Virus record (IMG/VR): IMGVR_UViG_3300036766_001333
Coordinates: 1 to 64,000 of that record
DNA length: 64,000 bases
Origin: a virus
Strand: one strand, 5' to 3'
This document shows, one piece after another, positions 34,610 through 42,800 of the stretch (within the stretch, counting starts at the first letter, position 1; every line of letters begins with the position of its first letter). The notes under the pieces were generated by a model. It was not told the DNA's origin. It did no database searches and was given only the letters and a program-made list of their open reading frames with translations. Position numbers and translations under genes: made by a program.

Positions 34610-35626
34610 ATGCTATTAAAAAGAACACTCTCAAAAAGAAATTTAGTTAAAGCCCCAGAAATATCCTTAAAAGATTTCCACCGAAAAAGAAATTCAATAT
34701 TGATAATAAGAAATGCCAGAGGTATAGGCGACATTCTAATGCATAGAATGATGTTTGAAGATTTTAAGCGTATTATGCCTGAATGTCGTTTAATTTTTGC
34801 TTGTCCTAAACAATATCATGATTTAGTTAAAGATCACCCTTATGTTGATGAAGTAGTAGATTCCGCAACTGTTAATCGTTTCAATTATATTGTATCTTAC
34901 GATACTAGTTATTGTGATATAAGATATGAGTGTAGTATGGCTCCCTATATAGATAAACATCGAGCAGATATATGGGCAGAGCATTGTGGTGTTATTCTTA
35001 CTAAACATAACATGCATTTATCATTTTTAGATGCCGAGAGTCTTCAATTTGGTATTTTACAAGTTCGACAAGCCAAAAATATGAACATGCAACTATATGA
35101 CAAAAATAGTCCAAGCGTATTATTCTGTCCTATTGCTTTTGATAAATTGAGGTCTTTAACCAACAAACACATAGAGGATGTGGTTTCGTACTTAAGAGAA
35201 AAAGGAGTCTTTGTTTATAGTACTCACCAAACTAAGATTCCAATATTAAATGATCTTAATGTCCCAACATTTACAGGCTACAGTACTAAAGAATGGCTAA
35301 GTTTTATTCATGCAGCAGATTATGTAATATCAGTAGATACAGCATCTTTTCACTATGCAGGGGGCATTAAAAAACCATTAGTTGGAATTTTCACTTACGC
35401 AGATGGCAAATATAGAGGCAAATACTTTGATTTTACATTGGTACAAAAGCATAGAGATAATGGGGATTGGCCATGTGGTCCATGCTATAATCATACAATG
35501 TGTACCCATCCAAAATGTAAAAATCCAAGTTCGTTAACCGAAACTAAGCCATGTTTGACAGAATTGAAATCCAGTGAGATTATTGATGGTATAGAAAAAA
35601 TGTTTGAAAAACATCCTTTTGGTTAA
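34610..35626 (+). CDS. Glycosyltransferase family 9-like (heptosyltransferase-type) protein
   Basis: The 338-residue protein matches the GT9 layout. The N-terminal Rossmann half has RNARGIGDILMHRMMFEDFK (nucleotide-sugar enzymes of this family have G-x-G-D near the start) and DEVVD. The C-terminal half has YVISVDTASFHYAGGIKKPL and VGIF. GT9 enzymes add heptose to lipopolysaccharide. A phage copy could modify virion proteins or the host envelope. The C-terminus carries an unusual Cys cluster (PCGPCYNHTMCTHPKC). It starts just after the strong terminator, so it needs its own promoter. Confidence 0.72.
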   Translation: MLLKRTLSKRNLVKAPEISLKDFHRKRNSILIIRNARGIGDILMHRMMFEDFKRIMPECRLIFACPKQYHDLVKDHPYVDEVVDSATVNRFNYIVSYDTSYCDIRYECSMAPYIDKHRADIWAEHCGVILTKHNMHLSFLDAESLQFGILQVRQAKNMNMQLYDKNSPSVLFCPIAFDKLRSLTNKHIEDVVSYLREKGVFVYSTHQTKIPILNDLNVPTFTGYSTKEWLSFIHAADYVISVDTASFHYAGGIKKPLVGIFTYADGKYRGKYFDFTLVQKHRDNGDWPCGPCYNHTMCTHPKCKNPSSLTETKPCLTELKSSEIIDGIEKMFEKHPFG

Positions 35627-35638
35627 AAATTAACCAAA
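35618..35638 (+). other. Perfect 9-bp inverted repeat over GT9 stop codon
   Basis: TTTGGTTAA and TTAACCAAA flank a three-base AAA loop; the stop codon lies in the left arm. There is no T tract after it. It may stabilise the 3' end or act as a weak terminator before the promoter-like ACTATATAT at 35648. Confidence 0.5.
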
Positions 35639-35647
35639 TGAGTAATA

Positions 35648-35657
35648 ACTATATATT
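35648..35657 (+). promoter_or_regulatory. Putative promoter of the actin-like operon
   Basis: ACTATATATT lies directly before the ATG at 35658. The same ACTATATAT string occurs between the divergent genes near 49850. No Shine-Dalgarno precedes the ATG. Confidence 0.33.
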
Positions 35658-35861
35658 ATGGCATATTTAATAAAAGCTCCTATCTCAACTCAAGGAAATG
35701 AGTGTATTATTCATTTAGAAATTTCTTTAAATGTTAATGTAAATGGACAAGAACAAAAACCAGGACAAGTTCTAGAAGAAAAAAAAGAGGAAGAACATAA
35801 TTGGCCAATGCCTGAATTTGATTCATCCAACAAAATAAATTTTGGAAAGGAAAAATCATGA
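35658..35861 (+). CDS. Small hypothetical protein, first gene of actin-like operon
   Basis: This 67-residue protein has a beta-strand N-terminal half (MAYLIKAPISTQGNECIIHL) and an acidic, probably disordered tail. It overlaps the actin-like ATPase gene by four bases (ATGA), so the two are translationally coupled. No family recognised. Its position resembles that of small regulators or adaptors in actin-like partition operons, but it has no DNA-binding motif. Confidence 0.5.
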   Translation: MAYLIKAPISTQGNECIIHLEISLNVNVNGQEQKPGQVLEEKKEEEHNWPMPEFDSSNKINFGKEKS

Positions 35862-36889
35862 GTATATCTGTAGATTGTGGTACTTATAATTTAGTAGCTT
35901 GCACCAGGGACGAAAACAATGGCTTCAAAAAGAAAAGAGAAGTAAATGCATTTGTTCAACTTTCATTAGAGGATAAATTTCTTTTTAATATGATGCGAGG
36001 CAAAAATGTACCAATTTTAGAAGAAAAAAGAAAAGATGGACAAAAAAATAAAGTAGGCTACTTATTAGGAGAATCAGCAATTAGCATGGCCCTTGCATTT
36101 AATCAAGTTGAACTAAAAAGACCAATGCGTAGTGGATGTGTTAATCCTAAAGAATCAAATGCCTTTGAAATATTAAAGGTAATGATCCATAGCTTGCTTG
36201 AAGGCATGGTAAAACATGATAAAGAAATACTTTATTATACCATTCCCGCTGAAGCTTTAAACGAAAAAACTAACGTTGAATATCACTCTAAAATACTTGA
36301 ATTAATATTTAAGGCTTTTGAATCATCAGAAGGCTATAAAGTAACTCCAAATCCAATAAATGAAGGATTAGCACTTGTATACGCAGAATTAGAAGCTAGA
36401 AATTATACTGGATTCTCAGCTTCTTTCGGGAGCGGTATGGTAAATGTATGTTTCGCCTTATTTGGAGTGCCAGTTTTTAGTTTCGCATTAGTTAATAGTG
36501 GAGATTGGATAGATGAAACATGTGCAGAAGCAACTGGCGAATCAATAGCTTTTATTAACAAGGCTAAAACAGAAACAAGCTTAATAACTACTCCTACAAA
36601 TCTAATAGAACGTGCAATTCAAACTCAATATAAAATAATGATAGAAAAAACGGTTGTAGGCATTAAAAAAGGATTAGAAAATTCAAACAAAAAAGCTAGA
36701 GTAGACCAAGATGTTGATTTTGTTATAGCTGGGGGCACTTCTATGCCTGAAGGATTTGATACTTTATTTAAGGAAGTTATAATGCAAGTTGACTTGCCTA
36801 TAAAAATTGGAAACATTGTTAGACCGCCTGATCCTCTTTACAGCGTAAGTAGAGGGGCATTATTGGCTGCTGAGGCCGCTTCAAGGTAA
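35858..36889 (+). CDS. Actin-like (ParM/MreB/Hsp70-fold) ATPase
   Basis: The 343-residue protein has the actin-superfamily nucleotide-binding signature. Phosphate loop 1 is SVDCGTYNLVAC at residues 4-15. A GYLLGESAI segment and the INEGLALVYAELEA helix precede phosphate loop 2, FSASFGSGMVNVCFA (about 186-200). The adenosine motif is DFVIAGGTSMPEGF near 287-300. The length equals a bare actin-like core, and the Hsp70 substrate-binding domain is absent. ParM-like proteins polymerise to move DNA; phage actins can position virions or genomes. Function here is open. It lies in a tight operon with two small proteins. Confidence 0.8.
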   Translation: MSISVDCGTYNLVACTRDENNGFKKKREVNAFVQLSLEDKFLFNMMRGKNVPILEEKRKDGQKNKVGYLLGESAISMALAFNQVELKRPMRSGCVNPKESNAFEILKVMIHSLLEGMVKHDKEILYYTIPAEALNEKTNVEYHSKILELIFKAFESSEGYKVTPNPINEGLALVYAELEARNYTGFSASFGSGMVNVCFALFGVPVFSFALVNSGDWIDETCAEATGESIAFINKAKTETSLITTPTNLIERAIQTQYKIMIEKTVVGIKKGLENSNKKARVDQDVDFVIAGGTSMPEGFDTLFKEVIMQVDLPIKIGNIVRPPDPLYSVSRGALLAAEAASR

Positions 36890-36906
36890 TTTATAAAGGA
36901 GACTAC

Positions 36907-37554
36907 ATGGATAATAATCATTGTGAAGGGTGCAATTGTACTTATTGTGACGAAGAAAAACAAAAAGAATTTAAAATTCTTTTAAATGACAAAAAACAAA
37001 CAATTCCTGAATTAATGTGTTGTAGCGAACAGACAATTCATACATTCATCAATCAATCTAAGGATGATGTAAAAAAACTATTAGAGGATGAAATTAAACG
37101 TAAGACTGAAGATAAAGCAGGATTATTAATTTTAAACGTCAATAAAGAACCTAAATTAGCTTATGAAAAAGAATCTTCTGAAGTTGAAGTAAAATTAAGA
37201 TCAGTTGACGGCTTAGTAAAATCTATAGAGGATACAACAACTGAACACTTAAAAGCCACATGGCGAAAATTATCTGGAGTTCTTCCAGAAAGCTATGGTA
37301 TGGATGATACTAAGAGTATAGATTTAATGGCTGATGTATTAAAAGCCATACAAAAGAAATTTGCCAGTCTAAAACTTGACTGGTCGGATGAAGGATTCTT
37401 CAAAGTATTGTTAATAAATCAAGCTAGAACCAATATAAAACAAGAATATGTTTATGACTTATATGGTTCCCTTAAATTAATGTTTGGGGAGCATGAGTCT
37501 ATAGATTTTGTAGCAGAGATAATTGGTAAAAAACTAGCATCTTTATTCTCATAG
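36907..37554 (+). CDS. Cys-rich-headed helical protein, partner candidate of actin-like ATPase
   Basis: The 215-residue protein starts with CEGCNCTYC (a likely zinc knuckle), followed by an EEKQKEFKILLNDKKQTIPE helix and a further CC pair. The rest is helical and acidic. It begins 17 bases after the ATPase stop, with AAAGGAG nearby upstream (TTTATAAAGGAGACTACATG context). No family recognised. Its operon position makes it the best candidate for a filament-binding or cargo-adaptor protein. Confidence 0.55.
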   Translation: MDNNHCEGCNCTYCDEEKQKEFKILLNDKKQTIPELMCCSEQTIHTFINQSKDDVKKLLEDEIKRKTEDKAGLLILNVNKEPKLAYEKESSEVEVKLRSVDGLVKSIEDTTTEHLKATWRKLSGVLPESYGMDDTKSIDLMADVLKAIQKKFASLKLDWSDEGFFKVLLINQARTNIKQEYVYDLYGSLKLMFGEHESIDFVAEIIGKKLASLFS

Positions 37555-37600
37555 TGTACTATTATAAGTATAGTCAAATTAACAATTTAGGGAAAATACT

Positions 37601-37834
37601 ATGGAATCAGATTTAGTACATAAATCCGTATCAGATTTAGGTGCAGCCGCTTACGTTATGATGCACAAGTATAAAGTAATCGGCAGACAAGGAAAATCTA
37701 TATATTTTGAAGTAGAAGAAAAAGAACAAGATGCATTTGATAATTTAGTGCTAGAATATCTATCAAGTGAATTTCACCGATTTGATTCATGCTTAATGTC
37801 ATTGAAGAAAATCGGTGAATTTATGCCAAAATAA
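37601..37834 (+). CDS. Small hypothetical protein
   Basis: The 77-residue protein has a helix, a short hairpin (YKVIGRQGKSIYFEVEEKEQ) and a helical C-terminus. It is preceded by AGGGAAAA. No family recognised. It is 46 bases downstream of the Cys-rich protein and may belong to the same transcript. Confidence 0.5.
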   Translation: MESDLVHKSVSDLGAAAYVMMHKYKVIGRQGKSIYFEVEEKEQDAFDNLVLEYLSSEFHRFDSCLMSLKKIGEFMPK

Positions 37835-37835
37835 A

Positions 37836-37846
37836 CTAAATAAATC
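37836..37846 (+). promoter_or_regulatory. Putative T4-like late promoter
   Basis: CTAAATAAATC runs directly into the ATG at 37847. It is one of the clearest TAAATA motifs in the window, and there is no Shine-Dalgarno. Confidence 0.42.
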
Positions 37847-39124
37847 ATGCAACCACAATATGAGCCAGCCGACGCACAATCAATAGATTATTTAGATAAA
37901 CAAATAGATTCTTTATTTGATGAACTTAAAAAAAGAATCTATGATTTAACGGCACCTCGTAGCACTTGGTTCGATAAGATGAAAGGCTGGACTGGCAAGC
38001 AAATGAGAACATTTGCGGATCGTTTACAACAACCCAAACAAAATCCATTATTTGCCAAAGGACCAACTCAAGAAAACAATTTATCACTTAATTTAGAACA
38101 ATATGCTCAAATTAAGGTTTTAGTTGAAGAATTAGAAATTAAAATAAACGAAAACAATGGATTTATTGATAATATTTTAGATCAATATAAAACAAGATTG
38201 AAAAATTTAATAAAATCGTATGTTGCAAGACCTAAAGTAGTTCCAAGAGTTATTAAAAGCGAACCTAATGTAGAAAAGTCATTTACAGGAAGTGAGTTTG
38301 ATGAAAGAATTCCTGGCGGCTATGTTCAGCATGATCCTTGGACGTTAGAGCCGCATAAGGAAGAACCAGAAGCAGAAGAACCCCCTTCAAAAATAGAGCC
38401 TAAAGCAGAACCTACACCTATACCTAAAATAGAACCAGAAAAAACTACTCAAGCACCTACAGAACCTAGAAGAAGGAAAAGGAGAGAACGAATTCTTCCA
38501 CAAACTCAAGAAGAAGCTCCTAAAGTAAGGCAAGTATCGCCAGAAGATGTAGAAAACATTAAATTAGGCTATGCTCTTGATCTTGCCAAGCATTTATTTG
38601 GGACGCCTTCAGAAAGCGACCTTAAAATGGCAATTGAACAAACAAAAGATCATGATATAGGTCAAATTGATGCAAGTCGTTATAATGATTTTATAAAGAT
38701 TGCAAAAGAATTTAAAAATAAGAATTCTGCACAACCAATGGCGGCATCAGAATCACCAACTCAACAGCCTCAAATTGGCCCTATGGACGTTCCCCCTGCA
38801 CCTGCATCAAACGAAAAAACCAAAGATCAATTGCTTGCAATGACCGGAAAAGAATTAAAAGATTTCTTAAAAGATCATGATCCAGAATTAGTAGATGCTT
38901 ACAATGATAGAGAGTGGCACAGTAAACATTTAAGAAAAGAAATAGTTTTAAGTTACCTAGCTTCTAAAAATCACAAAAGACAATCTGAATCTTTCGAAGG
39001 AAGAATTCAACTATATAAAACATTACTTAGGGAAGATGTCAGGCCCAAATTAATTCATTATCAATTACAAAATATTCCATTTAATGAAAAACTATCTATG
39101 ATTTTAAAAAGGATTAAAGATTAG
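37847..39124 (+). CDS. Hypothetical virion-associated protein with disordered centre
   Basis: The 425-residue protein has a helical N-terminal third (YLDKQIDSLFDELKKRIYDL; LVEELEIKINENNGFIDNIL). A Pro/Glu-rich disordered middle (about 150-235) contains RRRKRRER. A helical region follows, then a short SAP-like helix pair near 325-365 (LLAMTGKELKDFLKDHDPEL) and a basic C-terminus. Segmented, charged proteins of this type are common in virions and as DNA-associated proteins. No named family recognised. It begins at a late-promoter-like motif. Confidence 0.5.
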   Translation: MQPQYEPADAQSIDYLDKQIDSLFDELKKRIYDLTAPRSTWFDKMKGWTGKQMRTFADRLQQPKQNPLFAKGPTQENNLSLNLEQYAQIKVLVEELEIKINENNGFIDNILDQYKTRLKNLIKSYVARPKVVPRVIKSEPNVEKSFTGSEFDERIPGGYVQHDPWTLEPHKEEPEAEEPPSKIEPKAEPTPIPKIEPEKTTQAPTEPRRRKRRERILPQTQEEAPKVRQVSPEDVENIKLGYALDLAKHLFGTPSESDLKMAIEQTKDHDIGQIDASRYNDFIKIAKEFKNKNSAQPMAASESPTQQPQIGPMDVPPAPASNEKTKDQLLAMTGKELKDFLKDHDPELVDAYNDREWHSKHLRKEIVLSYLASKNHKRQSESFEGRIQLYKTLLREDVRPKLIHYQLQNIPFNEKLSMILKRIKD

Positions 39125-39494
39125 CCTTTTTAAGCATTTTTTGAATATCTGAAGGGTTCACATAAGGAGTTTTTACAGTTTCGGGAGGTTTGTCTATAAT
39201 TTTTAGTTTTTCTGCTGTTAGTGGCTTTTCTTTTTCATAATCATCAATGATTTTAGCATGATTTGGATTATCCTTATATAAAACCTGTTCTTCAGCTATA
39301 GAAACAACATGCGAAAGAAAAATATAGTTTTTGCAATTGGTAATATGATGTGTCATTAAAATCCCATCATCATCTATTGAATCAATTTTCCCGGTAAAGT
39401 AATCCACCATTTGTTCATATTGAAATTTAAAATTTATAGCTAGTGTTGTAACAGTACAAACTTTGTTGATAAAGTATTTTAAATTTTCTTTCAT
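39114..39494 (-). CDS. Hypothetical protein cotranscribed with primase
   Basis: The 126-residue protein has an SH3-like beta segment (QMVDYFTGKIDSIDDDGILM, then NYIFLSHVVSIAEEQVL) similar in pattern to Sm/SH3 barrels, then an acidic tail. Its ATG overlaps the primase stop by four bases, so the two are coupled. The stop overlaps the convergent gene by 11 bases. A nucleic-acid-binding helper role is a guess. Confidence 0.5.
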   Translation of the reverse strand: MKENLKYFINKVCTVTTLAINFKFQYEQMVDYFTGKIDSIDDDGILMTHHITNCKNYIFLSHVVSIAEEQVLYKDNPNHAKIIDDYEKEKPLTAEKLKIIDKPPETVKTPYVNPSDIQKMLKKANL

Positions 39495-40486
39495 TTCAAT
39501 AAAAACTCCTCTATTGCATCATTTATGAATTTTTCACTTTTAACAACCCATGCCTTGATTATATCAGAGTTAAGTTTAATCAACATTTCATTCCAATCTT
39601 TAAATCCAAAGGGCGGACGTACATATGTAACTCTAATTCCACTACGTATTAATTTATCACTCATCTCTTTTAGGCCAAGCAATCCTGCCCTATCTTCATC
39701 TAAACTTAAACAAATTTGATATCCTTTTAGCATTTCTATTTGTCTTTCTGAGAGAATCTTGCCACCGCACGCAGCACTATTAAAGCCACACAATTTAAGA
39801 GTCAAAGCATCAAATTCACCTTCAGTCAAGTAAACTTTACTTCCAGCTTGTGGCCATGAAGGGAAATAAAGAACATCGCCCTTACCAACTCCTGTAGTTT
39901 TTTCTGGGCCAAAGTATCTTAATTTAGATTTCCCGATAGCTCTGCCATTAAAATAAATCAATTTTCCAGCTATGTCATAATAAGGGATAATTATTCTATC
40001 CCCATAATCGCCGGAAATACAATAATACAATCCATCAATAGGTAACTTCCTTCCCTGTAAATAATTTACAGGTTTACTTCTGATTTTTTCTTCTAAGTCA
40101 TTAATTAGAAAGGAGTTAAGAGGCAAGGCTAATCCGATTTCTTTTTTTTCAGATTCGGCTTTCTTAACAAAGAAGTCATCTAATTTTTCTTCTAATTCTC
40201 TCATGCATATAAATTCACCTGAAAGTACCCCTTTTGCTTCATGATAAGTGCAATTGTCTACCAGCATAATCAAACCTATCAAGGTTCCTTTTTTATCTGT
40301 TTTAAAACAGTGGTAACAACCTCCTTTCCTCTTATATTTACCCCCAGATGGAGAACACCACAGATGATGGCCTTTATCCTCTGCAAAGACAGAATTTATG
40401 CGGACTTCATCACCTTTTGCAAGAACATCGCCAAATTTATCTTTGGCCCAACGCAAAAAGGAATCATAAGAACAATCTTTAGACAT
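39491..40486 (-). CDS. DNA primase (zinc finger + TOPRIM)
   Basis: The 331-residue protein has an N-terminal zinc-finger region (HHLWCSPSGGKYKR, then GGCYHCFKT, with Cys44, Cys57 and Cys60). A primase core follows (DRIIIPYYDIAGKLIYFNGR) with the TOPRIM glutamate in VYLTEGEFDALTL and the acidic motif in CLSLDEDRAGLLGL. This is the DnaG-type order in a compact form without a helicase domain. It would make RNA primers for phage DNA replication. It is the only clear replication gene in the window and is transcribed divergently from the Cas4-like nuclease. Confidence 0.82.
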   Translation of the reverse strand: MSKDCSYDSFLRWAKDKFGDVLAKGDEVRINSVFAEDKGHHLWCSPSGGKYKRKGGCYHCFKTDKKGTLIGLIMLVDNCTYHEAKGVLSGEFICMRELEEKLDDFFVKKAESEKKEIGLALPLNSFLINDLEEKIRSKPVNYLQGRKLPIDGLYYCISGDYGDRIIIPYYDIAGKLIYFNGRAIGKSKLRYFGPEKTTGVGKGDVLYFPSWPQAGSKVYLTEGEFDALTLKLCGFNSAACGGKILSERQIEMLKGYQICLSLDEDRAGLLGLKEMSDKLIRSGIRVTYVRPPFGFKDWNEMLIKLNSDIIKAWVVKSEKFINDAIEEFLLK

Positions 40487-40711
40487 TTAAGCCCATTTTA
40501 GAAAAATGTTATACAGATTACTACTCTATAATAGCATAAAAAGGAAATAATATCAATGTTTAGGAATTATTCATTACTTTTCCAAGAGTATTCTACAAAA
40601 AACTAAAAGCAATAATATAGCTTCCACCTCAATTATACAAAATCCTCTATAGATTTTAAAGCTAACTTTCTATATGATATGTAAATTAAATTAAATAAGA
40701 AATGGGAAATA
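40487..40711. promoter_or_regulatory. Divergent intergenic region between primase and nuclease genes
   Basis: This 225-base gap is the longest non-coding stretch in the window. It holds a TATAAT at 40527-40532 that could be a host-type -10 box, but no good TTGACA at the right distance. An AAAAGGAAATAATAT stretch and further AT-rich sequence precede the nuclease start. I see no open frame or strong hairpin in it. It probably contains early or middle promoters for both genes. Confidence 0.4.
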
Positions 40712-41473
40712 ATGGAAATAGAACATATTAGCGTAAGTAGGAAGTCGATTTTTGATTTATGTGAACAAAAATACAAATTCAGGTATCATGTAAAAGCAAT
40801 CTCAGATGGGCCTGAGCCTTTTTATTTTACTTATGGGAAAATTGTTCATAAGGTAGCACAAGTTTATGTTGAAAATAAAGGCAAAAATTCAATCAATAGT
40901 ATTGCCAAAGATGTATTAAGTGGTAAGATAGAGTTAGAGGATAACAGAAAAGCACCACCACTTGAAGACGAATATAAATCAAAATTTCCAAATCATTTAA
41001 GGAATGTTGTAAAGATTACTGATAAGCTAGGATTTGAAGGGGAAGTTGAATATCCTTTTAAATATGATCTTGATCCACCTAATGAAAGGTATGTCAAAGG
41101 AGTTATAGATCGTTTAATTATCAAAAATGACAAATATTGGATTTTAGATTACAAAACGACAAAAAAAGGAAAGTTTAGAAAATCGGCAAGAGATATAACT
41201 GAAGATATACAGTTAAGATGTTATGCAAAAGTAGTGCAAAAAGAGTTCGGAGCAAAAGCTGAAGATATAAAAACTGCACTTTATTACTTAGATGATAATG
41301 AAATGGTAGGAGCCTGCTTTGGACAATCTTCATTAGATCAAGCTGAACAAGAACTTCTGCAAGCTTATATGGTCATCAAAAGCACTGATCCAAGTAAAGT
41401 TTTTGGAAGAACTGGCGATCACTGCCGCAGATGTGAATATAAAAACCAATGTCCTTTTTACTCGTTAACATGA
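40712..41473 (+). CDS. PD-(D/E)XK nuclease with Fe-S cysteines (Cas4/RecB-like)
   Basis: The 253-residue protein has the Cas4/AddB-type layout. A first Cys lies in IFDLCEQKYKFRY, then a His in TYGKIVHKVAQ. The catalytic core is KGVIDRLIIKNDKYWILDYK with the following TTKKG, and QLRCYAKVVQ follows. The last three cysteines are in HCRRCEYKNQCPF, which with the first would hold a 4Fe-4S cluster. By family it is a 5'-3' or single-strand exonuclease. Phage copies act in recombination or DNA processing. It overlaps the next gene by ATGA and is divergent from the primase. Confidence 0.8.
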   Translation: MEIEHISVSRKSIFDLCEQKYKFRYHVKAISDGPEPFYFTYGKIVHKVAQVYVENKGKNSINSIAKDVLSGKIELEDNRKAPPLEDEYKSKFPNHLRNVVKITDKLGFEGEVEYPFKYDLDPPNERYVKGVIDRLIIKNDKYWILDYKTTKKGKFRKSARDITEDIQLRCYAKVVQKEFGAKAEDIKTALYYLDDNEMVGACFGQSSLDQAEQELLQAYMVIKSTDPSKVFGRTGDHCRRCEYKNQCPFYSLT

Positions 41474-41940
41474 AAAGACTAACTATCTCACATAGCATAT
41501 ATCTGACCAGTGAACAGGTATATTCCCTTTATGAAGGGGGAGAAATTAGAGTTATAGGAGTCAATATACCGATATGGATTATAGAAAATAAAACAACGGA
41601 ACCAGCAAAAGAAGTGTTTGCAAAATATACAATAAGTAATCAAAATAAAGGAATTAGTATAAAATATAATGAAGAAGGATACGAGATAACGCTTCCAAAA
41701 CACCATATCCCAAAGGGACATCTAATTCTAAAGGAAGTATATAACTCTCTTTCCGAAGAAAATCAAATTAAATATCAAGAACCAAGATTATGTATTGAAA
41801 ATTTATTAGATATTCCAGACGGATCGGGATGGCTAGCTTTTAGACAATTTAATAATATTAAAGTAGAAGATAAACTAGCAGACTTAGTACATTATGTGGA
41901 AATTAAAAAAATGAATGATTTATTAGAAAGTCTTTGTTAA
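41470..41940 (+). CDS. Hypothetical protein
   Basis: I took the ATG at 41470, which overlaps the nuclease stop (ATGA), over one 21 bases upstream. The 156-residue protein is mixed alpha/beta (GGEIRVIGVNIPIWIIENKT; GYEITLPKHHIPKGHLILKE; DGSGWLAFRQFNNIKVEDK). No family recognised. Coupling to the nuclease suggests a shared DNA-metabolism role. Confidence 0.5.
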   Translation: MKRLTISHSIYLTSEQVYSLYEGGEIRVIGVNIPIWIIENKTTEPAKEVFAKYTISNQNKGISIKYNEEGYEITLPKHHIPKGHLILKEVYNSLSEENQIKYQEPRLCIENLLDIPDGSGWLAFRQFNNIKVEDKLADLVHYVEIKKMNDLLESLC

Positions 41941-41957
41941 CTGCTAAATATAGCAGA
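41941..41957 (+). promoter_or_regulatory. Palindromic late-promoter-like element
   Basis: CTGCTA-AATA-TAGCAG is a perfect 6-bp inverted repeat with a 4-base loop at 41941-41956. It embeds CTAAATA and is followed one base later by the ATG at 41958. It could be a promoter, an operator or a small hairpin just at the start codon. Confidence 0.4.
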
Positions 41958-42788
41958 ATGAATTTCTATCAGTTAAATTTATTTATAGAAGAAAATCCAA
42001 TTCAGGATACGCCATCTCAAACAAATGTTGATGTAAATTTCAGACAATTGAGAAAACAAGGGATATTACATGCCAAAGACCCTTTAAATAAATATAAAAT
42101 AAATCAAGATATAGAAGAAGGAATAAATGTAGTTTGGATTACTGGAATGTATTCTGGAATGTGGCCTGGAACTGGAAAATATGGACCATTACTAAAATCA
42201 CTAGGGTATAATATTAAAGTAATAAAAACGGCTGCTGACCCCGTGGCTGCTGCGACCGGGAGAATATCAAATACTATTGATTGGGAGCCACTTACAAGAG
42301 CAAGTCAATATTTTGCATCTAGAATAGTCAACAGAAATCAAGATAAAGTAGGAAAAGAATTAGGTGGAGTAATTCCAGATTTAATTGTAGGAAGCAGTCA
42401 AGGAGGGGCAATTGCATTATCTTTAGCACCTAATTTTCCAGAAATTCCCATGATATTAGTAGCTCCAGCATGGAAAATTTTTCATATTAAGCCAACATAT
42501 CTCAACCCAAAATCAATTATCATTCATGGCAAAAGAGACGTTTCCGTTCCAACTAATGATAGCTTAGAGTTAGCCGAAATAACTGGTTTATCCCCTAGCA
42601 GAATCATACTAACTAACGATGGTCATATTATATCAAATGGTTTTTCTAGAATAATTGAAGCAATTTTTAATCTTACTAAAAACTTATTACATCAAAAAAA
42701 AGTAAATGCAAAAAGAAGATATGCTTTAGAAAATAAAGAAATATCAATTCATGTGCCGAAATTTAATTTTTATATGTTTGAAGCCTAA
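41958..42788 (+). CDS. Alpha/beta hydrolase with capsid-targeting-like N-terminus
   Basis: I chose the ATG at 41958 after the CTAAATA element; an in-frame TTG lies 24 bases upstream. The 276-residue protein has the hydrolase triad in order: nucleophile Ser147 in VGSSQGGAIAL, Asp194 in HGKRDVSVP, His223 in NDGHII. It lacks a signal peptide, and the substrate cannot be told. The first 25 residues (MNFYQLNLFIEEN) fit the FxxYLxxE-type leader seen on other proteins here, weakly. A virion-carried esterase is possible. Confidence 0.72.
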   Translation: MNFYQLNLFIEENPIQDTPSQTNVDVNFRQLRKQGILHAKDPLNKYKINQDIEEGINVVWITGMYSGMWPGTGKYGPLLKSLGYNIKVIKTAADPVAAATGRISNTIDWEPLTRASQYFASRIVNRNQDKVGKELGGVIPDLIVGSSQGGAIALSLAPNFPEIPMILVAPAWKIFHIKPTYLNPKSIIIHGKRDVSVPTNDSLELAEITGLSPSRIILTNDGHIISNGFSRIIEAIFNLTKNLLHQKKVNAKRRYALENKEISIHVPKFNFYMFEA

Positions 42789-42800
42789 TAAATAATTATT
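42785..42800 (+). promoter_or_regulatory. Putative late promoter
   Basis: CTAATAAATAATTATT directly precedes the ATG at 42801 and overlaps the stop of the hydrolase gene. AATAAATA fits the late motif, and no Shine-Dalgarno is present. Confidence 0.38.

Noticed and set aside
40487-40711. Host-type sigma-70 promoter at TATAAT 40527-40532
   Set aside because: No convincing -35 box lies 16-18 bases upstream, so I list only a general regulatory region.
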